Assembly (NCBI GenBank): GCA_003615045.1
Contig: ML014244.1
Span: forward strand, 1 to 51,374
Reading direction: 5' to 3'
Source of the DNA: Caulochytrium protostelioides
Taxonomy: Eukaryota > Chytridiomycota > Caulochytriomycetes > Caulochytriales > Caulochytriaceae
Length of the DNA stretch: 51,374 nt
Shown here: in pieces, positions 1 through 9,866 of the stretch
Layout: each line of letters starts with the position of its first letter
How positions within the stretch are numbered: the first letter of the stretch is position 1
The notes under the pieces: generated by a model
What the model was told of the DNA's origin: nothing
The model's database searches: none
Seen by the model: the letters and a program-made list of their open reading frames with translations, nothing else
Program-made: the position numbers and the translations under genes

Positions 1-58
1 CAGATGTGGTACAAACCAGCGACCAGAAGTGGCCGTCCAACAACACAAAAAAACGTTT

Positions 59-141
59 GGGTGGGTGACCGAGTTGGTCTAAGGTGCCACGTTAAGGCCG
101 TGGTCTCTCCGGAGGCGCGGGTTCGAATCCCGTCCCGCTCA
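59..141 (+). tRNA. tRNA-Leu (anticodon AAG)
   Basis: A complete class II tRNA can be folded by eye. The acceptor stem 59-65 pairs with 134-140 (two G-U pairs), and the discriminator base A is at 141. U8-G9 at 66-67 opens the D arm. The anticodon stem 87-91/99-103 (CCACG/CGTGG) carries the loop TTAAGGC, so the anticodon at 94-96 is AAG, which reads leucine CUU/CUC. A long variable arm (104-116, CTC/GAG stem) and discriminator A are typical of tRNA-Leu. The T arm is 117-133 with loop TTCGAAT. The internal A box (from 66) and B box (about 120-130) are present. There is no intron. CCA is not encoded, as expected for a eukaryote. Confidence 0.95.
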
Positions 142-142
142 G

Positions 143-147
143 CTTTT
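143..147 (+). terminator. RNA polymerase III terminator of tRNA-Leu
   Basis: A TTTT run at 144-147 begins three bases after the discriminator base of the tRNA. This is the usual Pol III stop signal. Confidence 0.75.
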
Positions 148-488
148 GTCCTTTCGGTGCGTCCGCGTCCGTTTTATTCTTCCGACGCCGAGTGGCTCTG
201 CCGGAGCCGAGGTTTGTCCCGGTTTACCACCGCTTGAGACGATATCAGAGCGGTCGGTCCTTTGATCGGGCTTGCCGGTTCTTGGCAGCGGTCCAGGCCG
301 CAAAGCGTCGTGGGCATCTTCCCTTTTGGTTCTGTTGGCCTATTTTCGAGTTATTCGATCGGGCGGCCGCATGCGTGTTACTTCTGGCCCATATCCGAGT
401 GCGGTGTTGCAGCTCGCCGCCCCTGGTTTCGATCGCCGTCGGCATCCTCTGTGCCCCGTTTGTTAGACCCCCATCCGTTGCTCGCAAT
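148..488. other. Intergenic region, tRNA-Leu to bL36m
   Basis: No gene is recognised here. The frame of the downstream gene stays open back to about 192 but contains no ATG before 489. The stretch is therefore probably promoter and 5' leader of the bL36m gene. It is somewhat more T-rich than the coding DNA around it. Confidence 0.5.
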
Positions 489-797
489 ATGCCGGCGTTC
501 CTGTTTCCATACGCAGGCGTTGTCCGTCGCACGGCGCAGTTTTTTATAAGCAGCGTGGCGGCCGTGCCGCACGCCGCGGCCGTGAGCCATGCACGACTCC
601 CAGCGCTCGCCATGCCCTCGCTGGCTGCGTCTGCGGTGCATGCGACCCCCTCGGCGCTCCTGCGGATGCCCGTGCGCGGGTACCGCGTGTGCATCAGTTT
701 GAAGCTCCGGTGCAAGCACTGCTTCTTCTGCGCACGGAAAGGCAAGCTGCGTGTAGATTGCCCGTCGAACCCGCGGCACAAGCAGCGTCAGCCCTAA
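489..797 (+). CDS. RTC6: Mitochondrial ribosomal protein bL36m
   Basis: This gene encodes a 102-residue protein whose last ~40 residues match the bacterial-type large-subunit ribosomal protein L36. The zinc-ribbon pattern is C75-x2-C78-x12-C91-x5-H97, and the protein ends in the family hallmark PRHKQRQ. Residues 1-60 form an Arg/Ala/Ser-rich, acid-free extension, as expected for a mitochondrial targeting sequence. The protein should act in the mitochondrial 54S subunit, where L36 binds 23S-like rRNA near the peptidyl-transferase side. The start at 489 is the first in-frame ATG; the frame is open upstream but has no earlier ATG. RTC6 is the yeast name for this family. The assignment rests on the C-terminal motif, which is nearly diagnostic; the N-terminus is less certain. 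Confidence 0.88.
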   Translation: MPAFLFPYAGVVRRTAQFFISSVAAVPHAAAVSHARLPALAMPSLAASAVHATPSALLRMPVRGYRVCISLKLRCKHCFFCARKGKLRVDCPSNPRHKQRQP

Positions 798-1178
798 CTT
801 AATCCGCGTCGGACCTCTCGCCGTCGCCGCGGGGGTTTCCTGATGTTATGACCTGATCAGCCATCGATCATGATGCCCACGCTGCGTTGCTCCGCGGCAT
901 CCGCGTCTGGGCGTTTCACGTCATGCCGCAGGACCACATAGTATTGCATTGCATTGCATTGTATTGCTCTGACTCGACTTGACATTATTTTATATGAATT
1001 TTTTTGCATCACATGACTCATCTTGATGGTCTTCAGAGAGCTTCCGATCGGACTCGGTCAGGGGCCGGGAGAAACGGAAACGACCGCTGGCACGAAGGGC
1101 GGTGCGCCGTCGCAGCGCCGTTCTGGGGGCGTCGGTGGAGGATCGTGCCGCAGCGCTACCGCTGACGGGGGTGTCGGG
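798..1178. other. Convergent 3' region of bL36m and WDR6-like genes
   Basis: No gene is seen. The stretch lies between two gene 3' ends and should hold both polyadenylation regions. It contains an AT-rich patch at about 980-1015 and a short GCATT pentamer repeat. Confidence 0.5.
941..965. repeat. (GCATT)n pentamer repeat
   Basis: Five tandem units of GYATT: GTATT, three copies of GCATT, then GTATT. It lies in the intergenic 3' region. Confidence 0.85.
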
Positions 1179-3735
1179 TCAGCGTTCGTGCCGAATCCGC
1201 GGGAGCGCGGGACCCCGTGGCGGAAGGAGTAGCAGAAAGGACTGTACCCCTACACCGGCGACCGTCATCTGGTATGCGGTGCTCGTGCCTTGCCGCGTGT
1301 CCTGGCGGACAGGCTCGCCACCCTGCTCCTGCATCGGCGCAGATGCAGACGTCAGCGGAAGCGCAAGCGGAGGCGGAGACGTCGATTCAAGCGCATGCAC
1401 ATCAAACGCGCTGACATCGGGGACCGTGGTGAGCCATCCGCCGACGGCGTTCAACAAGCCGACTTCCGCAGGATCGGCCGAGACAGCGCGGCGTAGCGCC
1501 CCCGAGTCTGAGCGAGGCGCGTCCGCGCACCAGGCCATCAGTCGCTGGTCGATGCTGGCCGACAGCAGCAGAAGCGGTGGGTCCATACAAGCGGTGTCGG
1601 CAGGAGTCTTGGCGTCGGGACCGACTTTGCCGTCGGAGGACGCGGCCGCCTCGGGCCAAGGCAGGATGGCGACGCCGGTGACACAGGCTGCATGGGCGGC
1701 ACGCTGACGCCACGTCCGGACGGCCCCGAGTCCTGATGGTGACGCCGTCCCCGCGCGCGTGATCTGGGTCAGGACAACCGCCCCGTCGTCACCGCCAGTC
1801 AGCACCCACAGGTCCCGGGCACCCGTCGGTGTGCCCGCTCGGCAACATACGGCCAGGGCGTTAGCGCCGTTGGCATGCCGGCGCGGGAGATGCAGGACCG
1901 GGGCGACAGTATGGAGACGCGGGACACTGGGGCAGGTTGTCGGCCGGCTTGGGTCGTCGCCGGGCCGTACGTCGTTGGCCTGACGCTCGGCGGGGGCGGA
2001 CCCCTCCGCTGCGTGCATGGTCTCTCCCTGGAAGCGCGACTCCTGCGGTGAAGCTGCTGGCGGCGACGCTGGTGGCGGCGGCGGTGACGGGACCACCCAG
2101 ACGGCGATGCCGCCATCGGTGGCCGTAGTCACGGCCACCCGACCGAGTTCGGGATGATCGACGAGAGAAACGCGCAGCAGGGGCCGGCCCCCATGGCCTT
2201 GGCCGCAGGCGTACCAGACCGGCGTCGATGGCACCTGCGATGGCAGGGACGGTGACCGCGACGGCAATGGCGCAGCAGAGGCGACGCTCGATGCGGATGC
2301 GCATGCGAGGGGTGTGGTCAGGACCAGTCGGCCAAAGTAGATCGCACCGTCCGATGCAGCAGCGACGACATCGAAGACTTCGGACGCTGCCTCACACGTC
2401 GCCGCTGCCGCCGCCGGCGGCGGCGGGACGTTCCGATCGGCCGGCATGCAGTCCACATCGAGAATCCGGAGCTCCAGGGGACTCGGCAGTAGGGCATGCT
2501 GCAGCGCGGTGCATGTCACCTGGGGAACGGACGCGTCACCCGGGGTTCCGTCCGTGCCCGCTGCCGCGTCGACCGCGGCGAGCACGGTCAGATCCCAGAA
2601 TTGCACCCGACTTCGCGCCCCGGCGCTCATCAACAGATAGCGCTGCAAGGGCATCTCTGGCGCACGGCGCGGCCGCGGACAGCACACCATCGCGCGAATG
2701 ACGGCCTCGGCCGGGTCGATGGTGAGGCAGCGGACGATGCGGCCGAGACCCGAAGCGGCCTTCAGGGCGGCGCCGGGCGTGGCATGCCCCCCCGCCGCGA
2801 CCGCGTCGCACTGGAGCACCCCGCGCTCGCCCGCGGAAAGCATCAGCGACCACGCGCGACTCACCGGCAGCGTCCACAGGGCCCGCGTCTCCATGCCTTG
2901 CCCCCCGGGCTGCAGCGGCACCGGCGCGGCGTGAAGCGCGTCCTTGGTGCTGTCGCGGCCGCTCGCCGTCTCCCGGCACACGATGTGGCGCATGCGAATG
3001 AACGCAAAGGCATCCACCATCTCACGGCATGACAGCGACAGCGACATCGCCGGGGCGGGGTCGTTTTTCGAGGGCGCCGGCTCCAGGCAGATCCACCGGA
3101 AGATCCGACGGGCGCCCCCCGCATCCAGACGCCATCGCATCTGCTGCGTCTGCGGGTCCCAAACAAAGAACCGTTTCTCGTGGCATCCGAGGATCGCGAC
3201 GCGTCCGCCAGAGACCGCTATCCCTTCGAGCCATCCCTTGGTGAGACGGGTGGCGTACTGCGGGACGAGCCGCAGGGCAGCGGCCCCGGCTTTTGGATCG
3301 GCGTCAATCGCGCCACTGACGCCCCTCGGCGTCGGCGAGCCCAGCTCGGCGTACTGACGGTAGCGGCCGCCGCGGTCAGTGACGTGGATGACTGCCTCGG
3401 CGTCTGGCGTCCCCCGGCCATGCTTGTCCTCGTCCTCACGCTCAAGCGGCGCCTGGCCTGGGTCCACCACGCCAGCGCGGCTCGCGGCAGGAGGCCCCCG
3501 CGCGAACGTGGGCTGTGCCGGCGTGGAGAGGGCCACGGCGAGACCCGTGATGGTGTGGCCACGCGCGGTGCCCGGCACGAGCGTGCGCGCACGCAGATGG
3601 GGCCGCGCCGCCAACGCCACCGCGTCGATAGCCCCCTGATCGGATCCGACGAGCAGCGTGTCGCTGGCGCGGTGCCACGCGCACGCCGTGATGGCCTGGC
3701 CTGGAGCCAACGTGTACGCGCCTTCGTGGGTGAGT

Positions 3736-3766
<31 letters not shown>

Positions 3767-5888
3767 TGGACGGGGTCGCGGCGCCGAGCGCGGTGTGGGT
3801 GATGCGGATCAGATGCGCTCGCGCCCCCGTGGCCACCAGCCCCCACCATGCGGTGTGCGTGCGGGTCGGGATGCCCGGCATGATATAGATGGCGTGGATC
3901 TGGCGCGACGGGTCCGGTGCGGCGTGGCCATGGCTCTGGGCGCTGTCGGCGCCATCGGCGTCATCCGCCGGCAGGACTAGATGTGCCGCGGACGTATAGG
4001 TCAGCGGCACGGCCGCGGGAGCGGCCCCATGCTGATGCGGACCGGCCGGCCAAGTCAGCCAGCCGAGTTCCAGATAGCCGGAGCGCGTCCCGATGACGAC
4101 AAAGGGAAGCGTCGCGTTTTCTGTCATCAAGGGAGGACCGCCGAGGCGGGCATAGGTCCGTGCGGGAAGACAAGTCGCCAAGTACCAGGGGGCGGGCTGC
4201 GCTGTAGCAGCCGCCGTCGGATCCGTTGGGTCGGCGGTGGCGGAGGCGATCGCCTGCTTGGTGGCGGCGGTCGCGTGGCCGCGCTGCGCATGCATGTAGA
4301 ACACGCGGCCGGCGGTATCGACGACGAGCAAGGCATCGCGGGCGACATACAGGAGATCCTTGGGGACGGGCATGGGGTCGGTATGGCGGTGCTGCCGCGG
4401 GAGACGGCCCAGCGTCACAGGCACGGCCCCCTCCGGGCGGGCCGCTGTTGGATCGGCGGCCAGGGTGCCAGTCGGCTCAGCATCGGCAGCTTCTGGCGCG
4501 GCCTCCTCTGGCGCTGGCGGCAGCGCGGGCAAGCAGAGGGCCCGCCGCTCGAGGCCCAAGGTGGCGGGCGTGAGGGGCCACAGGACGAGGCCGCCGTCGC
4601 CGCCGCCGCTGGCGAGGCGGGCGTGGTCCGGCGTGCCGGCGGCTCCCAGGGCCCAGACGTGGCGGCCCACGTGGCCGCGGAGCACGCGGACGCAACGGCC
4701 GCTCGCGAGGTCCCAGATCCGGACGTGCGCGTCCTCGCCGGCGGTGGCGGCGTACGCGGTGCCGGGCGGCGGCGGCGAGCCCGGCGATGCGCCCGGCGAT
4801 GCGCCCGGCGATGCGTCCGGCGATGCGTCCGCGGCCGCCAGCGGCAGCCACGCCGCGCGCCAGACACGGGCTGTATGGCCCCACAGCGTGTGGCGGAGCA
4901 CCGGCCGGAAGACGGTGCCGCGGGCCGCGTCGGCAGCGTCGGGATGGAGGTCCCACACGCGACACGACCGGTCGTCCGACGTCGACAGCAGCAGCGCGCG
5001 CGACGGATGCATCTGCACGTGCATGAGGATGCCCTGGTGGCCGAGCACGGCGGTCGCGGGGCGTGGCGGCGGCGGCGCGGGCCAGGGCGCGCGGCCCTGC
5101 GCGGCGTCGCGCCAGGCCTGGACAACCGCGGGCGGGATCGTCCAGATCAGAATCGTATTGAATGAGGTCCCGCCGACGACGACGAGGTCGGCGTCGGCGT
5201 CGGCATCGGCGGCGTCGGCGTTAGCGACCGCGGTCCGGGCAGCGCGGCGGCGCGAGGGCGGCGCGAGATGGGCGCAGTAGAGGACGCAGACCACGTCGGC
5301 GGCGATCCCGCGGCGCGGCGGCGCGGGGCGACGGGAGTCCCACACCAGCACGCCCGTCGACGCCGTGGCCAGCAGGACGATGCCGTCGAGGGGCGACGCG
5401 GCCGTGCGGGATGGCGCGCCAGGCCCGCCATCGCCGCCGCGCACGGGGGCCTCGGCCGGCGCGGTGCCAGGACCATAGTCGGCGAGCCAGGCGGCGTCGT
5501 GGACCCAGTCATGCAGACCGCCGATCGCATGGGGCGCGAGGGTGAGCGTCGGGGCGGCGGCGGCGGCGGCGACGGTAGGCACCGTGACGACGAGGATGCC
5601 GACCCAGCGGCCGCAGAGGACGATGACGCGCCACGTGTCGGGCGGCCCGGCAGGCGCGGCGTCGGCGGGTTCCGCCGGGGCTGCGGACGGCGTGCGCGCC
5701 GGGAGGAGACCGTGGACGCGGCGGCCGTGCCCGAGGCCGAGCGCCGCGCGGCGCGCCGGACGGTCGTGCGGCTCCGCCTCATAGAGCGCGACCCAGTCGC
5801 CTTCGGCGGCGAGGAGCCAGCGGGGCGAGAGGAACCGGAGCGCCGTGATCGCCTGCGACTGCGCGATCGGCGTCGCGTGGAGGGCCAT
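1179..5888 (-). CDS. WDR6/Rtt10 (Trm734)-like WD40-repeat protein
   Basis: A single-exon gene for a 1569-residue WD40 protein. The N-terminus has the WDR6-type opening in which an aromatic-rich strand gives 'WLLAAEGDWVALYEAE'. About residues 285-420 carry three consecutive clear WD repeats (TSDDRSCRVWDL; TAGEDAHVRIWDL; LASGGGDGGLVLW). Further repeats occur to the C-terminus (VLTGGDDGAVVL; LLLSASIDQRLMAW). Order and length resemble human WDR6 and yeast Rtt10/Trm734, which partner the Trm7/FTSJ1 methyltransferase for 2'-O-methylation of tRNA wobble position 34. The yeast protein is also linked to endosomal recycling. Low-complexity inserts include an Ala-Ser-Pro-Gly repeat (near 4790-4830) and a run of ten Thr from a (GTC)n tract near 3740-3770. 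The start at 5888 is the first ATG of the frame. The family call is good; the tRNA role is inferred from homology. Confidence 0.8.
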
Positions 5889-6579
5889 CGGGCGTCAGGG
5901 CCAGCAGCGCGACCGGGAGCGGCGAGCAGCGGCGGCGCGTCAGGGCGAGCAAGGACGCGCGACAGGCGCGGGAGGCCGTCGCCGTCGAGAGCAGGCGATC
6001 GGGGGTCGGCGGACGATGGTCGCGGGTCGCCGGTCCACAGGCCGGAAGCGCGGCACGGCGGTCGGCCCGCCGGCGGGGCGGCCACGCCGCGGTCCGCGCG
6101 CCAGCGGCCAGCCGTCGCCAGACCGGCGCGACGCCGCCGCAGGTCCTGCGCATCAAGAGCGCCGCAAGGGTCCAGCGTGGCAGTCACGCTCACAGCACGT
6201 CGCTCGGGCCGGCCGTGCGCCGCCGCGCGTAGCGGCAAGCTCGCGGCGTCGGCGTCGGGCCGCCCGCCGCCTCTTTCCTGGGCCCCCAAAAGTCCGACCC
6301 GCGTCGCGTCGCGCCGGGCCGGGCGAGCGACGAGGCGCCACGGCGCGGCAGGACCCCGGGTCGCCTGACGGGCCGCGTCCGCGTCATCTCCCCATCCCCT
6401 CCCTCGCCTAGCGGCCGTCCGAGGCGCTTAGGTGGCTCCGAAGGACGCTAACACGGGATCGGCGTCGCCCGGTTCCTCGTTGCCCGTTGCCCGTCTTCGG
6501 TCTCGCGCGTGGAAGCATGAGGCAAATGCGTTGGTCGCGTATAAATTAGAATGACAAAGAAATCTCGCCGTTCGGCGAC
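5889..6579. other. Intergenic region upstream of the WDR6-like gene
   Basis: Very GC-rich DNA with no gene recognised. It should contain the WDR6 promoter and the 3' end of the Bud20-like gene. Several long overlapping frames on both strands show no recognisable protein. An AT-rich patch (TATAAATTAG near 6540-6550) just beyond the Bud20 stop is more likely part of that gene's 3' end than a TATA box. Confidence 0.45.
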
Positions 6580-7011
6580 TTAGAACGCGCCGTCCTGGGC
6601 GGCGTCGAGCAGGGCCTTGGCGGAGGTGGCCTGGACGGCGAGCTGCGAGGCGGTGCTGGCGGCGAGGGCCTGGGCGCTGCGGACGCCGTTGTCGGTCTTG
6701 AGGCCGGCGGCGAGCTCGGCCTCCTTCTGGGTATACGGGTCGGCGCGCAGCTTCGTGAGGCGGCGCTTGTGCAGCTTGCCGCGGCGGTGGATGGCGAGCT
6801 CCGGCTCACCCATGAAGTGGCGCGCGCACTCCATGCAGTAGAACTGGCCGCCGCCGGGCAGGTCCGGGTCGTCGTGCTCGACGCGCACCTTGTCGGGGTT
6901 GGCCAGGTCGTCGTGGATCTGGTCGAGGTCCTTGACGCGGGCGCGCGTCCGTGAGCGACGGATGATCTCGCGGTTGTTGCGGTGCATGCGCTTGCGCGCC
7001 ACGCGACTCAT
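6580..7011 (-). CDS. BUD20: Bud20/ZNF593-family C2H2 zinc-finger protein
   Basis: The 143-residue product has a basic N-terminus (RKRMHRNN, RRSRTRARVKDLDQI) followed by 'DPDLPGGGQFYCMECARHF'. It then has one U1-type C2H2 finger with C59, C62, H75 and H81, followed by 'LRADPYTQKEAELAAG'. This order is specific to the Bud20/ZNF593 family. Yeast Bud20 is a shuttling factor that joins late 60S pre-ribosomes and helps their nuclear export. Length is close to the family norm, with an Ala/Gln-rich C-terminal tail. The start ATG at 7011 opens directly with the family's basic motif. It lies on the same strand as the WDR6-like gene. Confidence 0.92.
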   Translation of the reverse strand: MSRVARKRMHRNNREIIRRSRTRARVKDLDQIHDDLANPDKVRVEHDDPDLPGGGQFYCMECARHFMGEPELAIHRRGKLHKRRLTKLRADPYTQKEAELAAGLKTDNGVRSAQALAASTASQLAVQATSAKALLDAAQDGAF

Positions 7012-7579
7012 GGCGGCGACGGCAGGGGTGGTGGTGGCGGTGGCACGCGGTGCGACGGGATGCCCAAGGGGGCCAATCAGCGCTTAATCAGCGCCGGAAG
7101 GGGCTCGGGACGGCCGCCGAAACAGGGGTCGAGCGGCGACGGAGCGGCGACGGATCGTGCGGATCGTCCGTGGGCCACGGCACGCGTATCAACCTACAAA
7201 ACCCACCGCAGGACACGACGAGGAATGGAAGCAACCGGTCGAGGAGAGGGCACCGCAGGCGGGGGTCGGGCAACCGGCGAGGTGGGGGGAGTACACCCGA
7301 GGACCGCTTATCCGTCGATACTGGGCGAGGGACGGCCGCGGTGGCCCGTCCGCGAGACGCACGAGCGGCGAGCGACGCGCGAGAGCGCCCGATATGCGGG
7401 CCGACGCCTGTCCTCGGGAACGCCGGACCGGACGCTGAACACGTATGCCGCTCGACAGACTGCGCGGCACAACGGTCCGGCGGATCCACGACGGCCCGGC
7501 GGACGGTCCGACCCCAGCCGGCCGGCTCGCTGGCTTGCCCGCCGGAGTGCCGAGCGCCCGCCCGAGCGGTGGTCCCTGC

Positions 7580-7622
7580 CGCCGCGGCCGCCGCCGCCGC
7601 CGCCGCCGCCGCGGCCGCCGCT
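7580..7622. repeat. (GCC)n trinucleotide tract
   Basis: A nearly perfect GCC/CCG triplet run interrupted by GCGGCC. It lies in intergenic DNA, about 570 bases upstream of the Bud20 start. Confidence 0.8.
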
Positions 7623-7755
7623 CGGCCCAGCGGAGTTTCCGCCCCGCCGACGCCCCAAGAGTCTCCCCTGGCGCAGCTCGCCCACAAGGATCACCGCCGG
7701 ACCGACGGCACACGGGGCGCGCGGGGGTCGGTCGGTCGCCCAGCGCGTGGCGCAG

Positions 7756-7775
7756 CACGTGTGGCGCAGCACGTG
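7756..7775. promoter_or_regulatory. Tandem CACGTG (E-box) pair
   Basis: CACGTG occurs at 7756-7761 and 7770-7775 inside a 14-bp direct repeat (GCACGTGTGGCGCA). Two more copies lie at 7841-7846 and 7956-7961. CACGTG is the classical site for bHLH factors such as Cbf1 in fungi. The location upstream of the minus-strand Bud20 gene (750-950 bases) fits a regulatory role, but nothing proves it. Confidence 0.3.
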
Positions 7776-7964
7776 TGGCGCAGCAGCGCTCACCCCCGTG
7801 GCCGCCGCCGCCTCGGCGCTGGCGCACGCCGGAACGCGCGCACGTGGCCACGCGCCTTGGCGCGCCGCCTCCAACGCCTCCCCCCCACTCACGCGCGCGC
7901 GCCGGGCCGGGCGGGCGCGTTCGCTCCGTTGCGCCGTTGGGTGTTGCTGGTTCATCACGTGCGA

Positions 7965-8974
7965 TTAGTCTTCGGAGGGCGGGACGTCTTCCTCAAGGTA
8001 CCGCACGAGGCGGAGGCGCAGCTCGGTCTGATCGTCGCCGCGCAGCGTGTCGCTGACGAACCAGCACTCGACCTCCATGCCGACCATTTCGAGCGCGCCG
8101 CGGAGCACGCCCGTCAGCAGATTCGAGTACCACAGCTCCTGCACCGCGTCGGGCGGGAGCTCGACAAACTCCGACAGCGGGTTCTCGTCCAGGATCAGCC
8201 GGCATTCCTTGCCCGCGTGCGCCGCCGTGCCCGTCGCCGTCGCCGTCGCCGGGCCGCCGCCGCCCGCGCCGCCCGCGCCGCCGCCGCTGCCCGCCGCATC
8301 GCCCGACAGCGGCGTCACGGCGGCGGGCGAGGGAAAGACCACGGTGGCGCTCACATTCAGAAAAATCTTGAATCCGATCCGCGCGATCGCCTCGGCGGTC
8401 TCGCGGAAGTCGTGGCACTTGGGGCTGCCGGTCTTGGCCAGATAGTCTTCGATCAGGCGAACACCGATGTTGTATCCCCTGTGCCCGTGCCGGGACGATA
8501 ACATGGGGATTGGGCATGGGCGAGGGGATGGGCAAGGGCAGGCGCGTGGGGATGCCATCGCGGGGAATCGGCGAGGACATTGCGCCATGCCATGGTTGCC
8601 GGGCAAGGCCACGATCAAGCGCCCAGCAGCGATTTCCATCAAAAAAAGGAGCAGGCAGAAAAGCGGGTGAGTCGACGCGGAGCGATGGAACGATGGAACG
8701 ATGGAACGATGGGACATCACGTCATCGCGCGGATGAATGCGTCCTCGCGCGCGCCGCACCACGCATGCGCGGCCTTGCAGGCAGCCCGGGACGGCCGGAA
8801 GTCGCCTTACATCTTGGCGAGCTGCGTGTTGACTTCATGGTAGTCGTCGTAGTCCTTGATGAGTTGCGCCACGAGCGAGCCGTAGGTCAAGATAAAGAGC
8901 TCCGCATCGACCTTCTCGACCTTGGTACGCCAGATCTCGTCGCCGAGCGGCCGCTGGCCGCCCTTGGTGGCCAT
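7965..8974 (-). CDS. BET3: TRAPP complex subunit Bet3/TRAPPC3 (two exons)
   Basis: Exon 1 is 8974-8811 (ATG at 8974; 54 codons plus AT). The intron is 8810-8479 (donor GTAAGG, acceptor CACAG), and exon 2 is 8478-7965. The join gives Met-Gly-Tyr-Asn at exactly the point expected from Bet3 alignments. The 225-residue product contains [48 protein letters not shown] with [17 protein letters not shown], and [10 protein letters not shown], all hallmarks of Bet3. The Cys of CHDF corresponds to the palmitoylated cysteine of the family. Bet3 is the core subunit of TRAPP, the GEF for Ypt1/Rab1 in ER-to-Golgi traffic. The protein is longer than the usual ~180 residues because of a Gly/Ala/Thr-rich insert of about 40 residues after '[10 protein letters not shown]'. 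Confidence 0.93.
8683..8714. repeat. (CGATGGAA)4 octamer repeat in the BET3 intron
   Basis: Three perfect CGATGGAA units and one CGATGGGA, inside the single intron of the Bet3 gene. Confidence 0.85.
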
Positions 8975-9708
8975 CGCTCTGGCTGTCGAAAGTCGAGGGT
9001 GCTCGTGTGTGTGTCGGGCGTCGGGGGGTTGGCAGCGGTGGAGGCAGCGGCGCGGGCCTCGCGTCGACGTGGGCGGTTATCTGCTATGGAGACGGGGACG
9101 ATGCGACGGGTTACACACGCAGCCGACGGGACAGTCTCGGCAGAGGAATCCGCGTTAGTCAGCAATCGCGCGGCGACGGCGAAGCGCAGACGCAGGAGAA
9201 TCCGATGCGAGCACACGGGAGGCGAGATCGCCAAATGGCAGAGGATCGCGGTCGCGTCGCTGGAGAATACGCCAAGTCGCGCGTCAGGGCGGCACGCGAG
9301 GGCGCTACGCCGCGACGCGTTGTATGCCGCCACGTGCGATCGGCGATGACATGGAGCGCCGCGCCGGCCGATCCTCGTGGCCGACCGCGATGGCCACGGC
9401 CGAGGGCGGAGGAGCTCGGCGACCCCACGCGCCATGGGGCCCGCCGGCCTCCGCATTGCCAGGCACCACCCCAGCATGCGTTCGTGCTCAGCCACGCGCT
9501 CAGCCACGCTGAGCCTTGAGGGGTCCTTCCGTCCTTCCTTCCTTCCGACGGCACCGGCGGCGATCCTCCGGCGTCCGACCCATTCGAGTCGATCAAGACA
9601 CCGGCACGGAGATCACGTCGCGTCCATGAGACCCGCAGGATTCATACCACATCCGCCGCCATACGCCGCGCACCACGCATCTCGTCTGATTCGTTTCGCT
9701 GACTCAAC

Positions 9709-9807
<99 letters not shown>

Positions 9808-9866
9808 CATCATCCACCCCGCCGCTGACCACCATCCCGACCGCCGACCCATCGACCCCATCGTCC
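8975..9866. promoter_or_regulatory. Bidirectional upstream region, BET3 and FIGNL1
   Basis: The two genes start at 8974 (minus) and 9867 (plus), so this stretch must hold both promoters. No conserved coding frame is seen. It contains a TTCC repeat near 9530-9546 and a 94-nt C run that ends 62 bases before the FIGNL1 ATG. No TATA box stands out. Confidence 0.5.
9711..9804. repeat. 94-nt poly(C) homopolymer
   Basis: An unbroken run of C on the plus strand (G on the minus strand), 62 bases upstream of the FIGNL1 start codon. It is by far the longest homopolymer in the window. Confidence 0.9.

Larger units (their letters stand above)
7012..7964. other. Intergenic region upstream of the Bud20 gene
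   Basis: GC-rich DNA between the Bud20 start and the Bet3 stop, both minus strand. Long reading frames on both strands look like composition artefacts (Arg/Pro/Ala-rich, no conserved motif). The stretch holds a (GCC)n tract and four CACGTG palindromes, described separately. Confidence 0.45.

Noticed and set aside
59-141. tRNA-Ser as an alternative for the class II tRNA
   Set aside because: The anticodon is AAG and the discriminator is A, both leucine features.
245-781. 178-codon minus-strand frame over bL36m
   Set aside because: The plus strand encodes the diagnostic L36 zinc ribbon; the opposite frame has no motif.
7050-8501. 483-codon plus-strand frame
   Set aside because: Its second half is the antisense of the certain Bet3 exon 2, and its first half is Arg/Pro/Ala-rich spacer translation.
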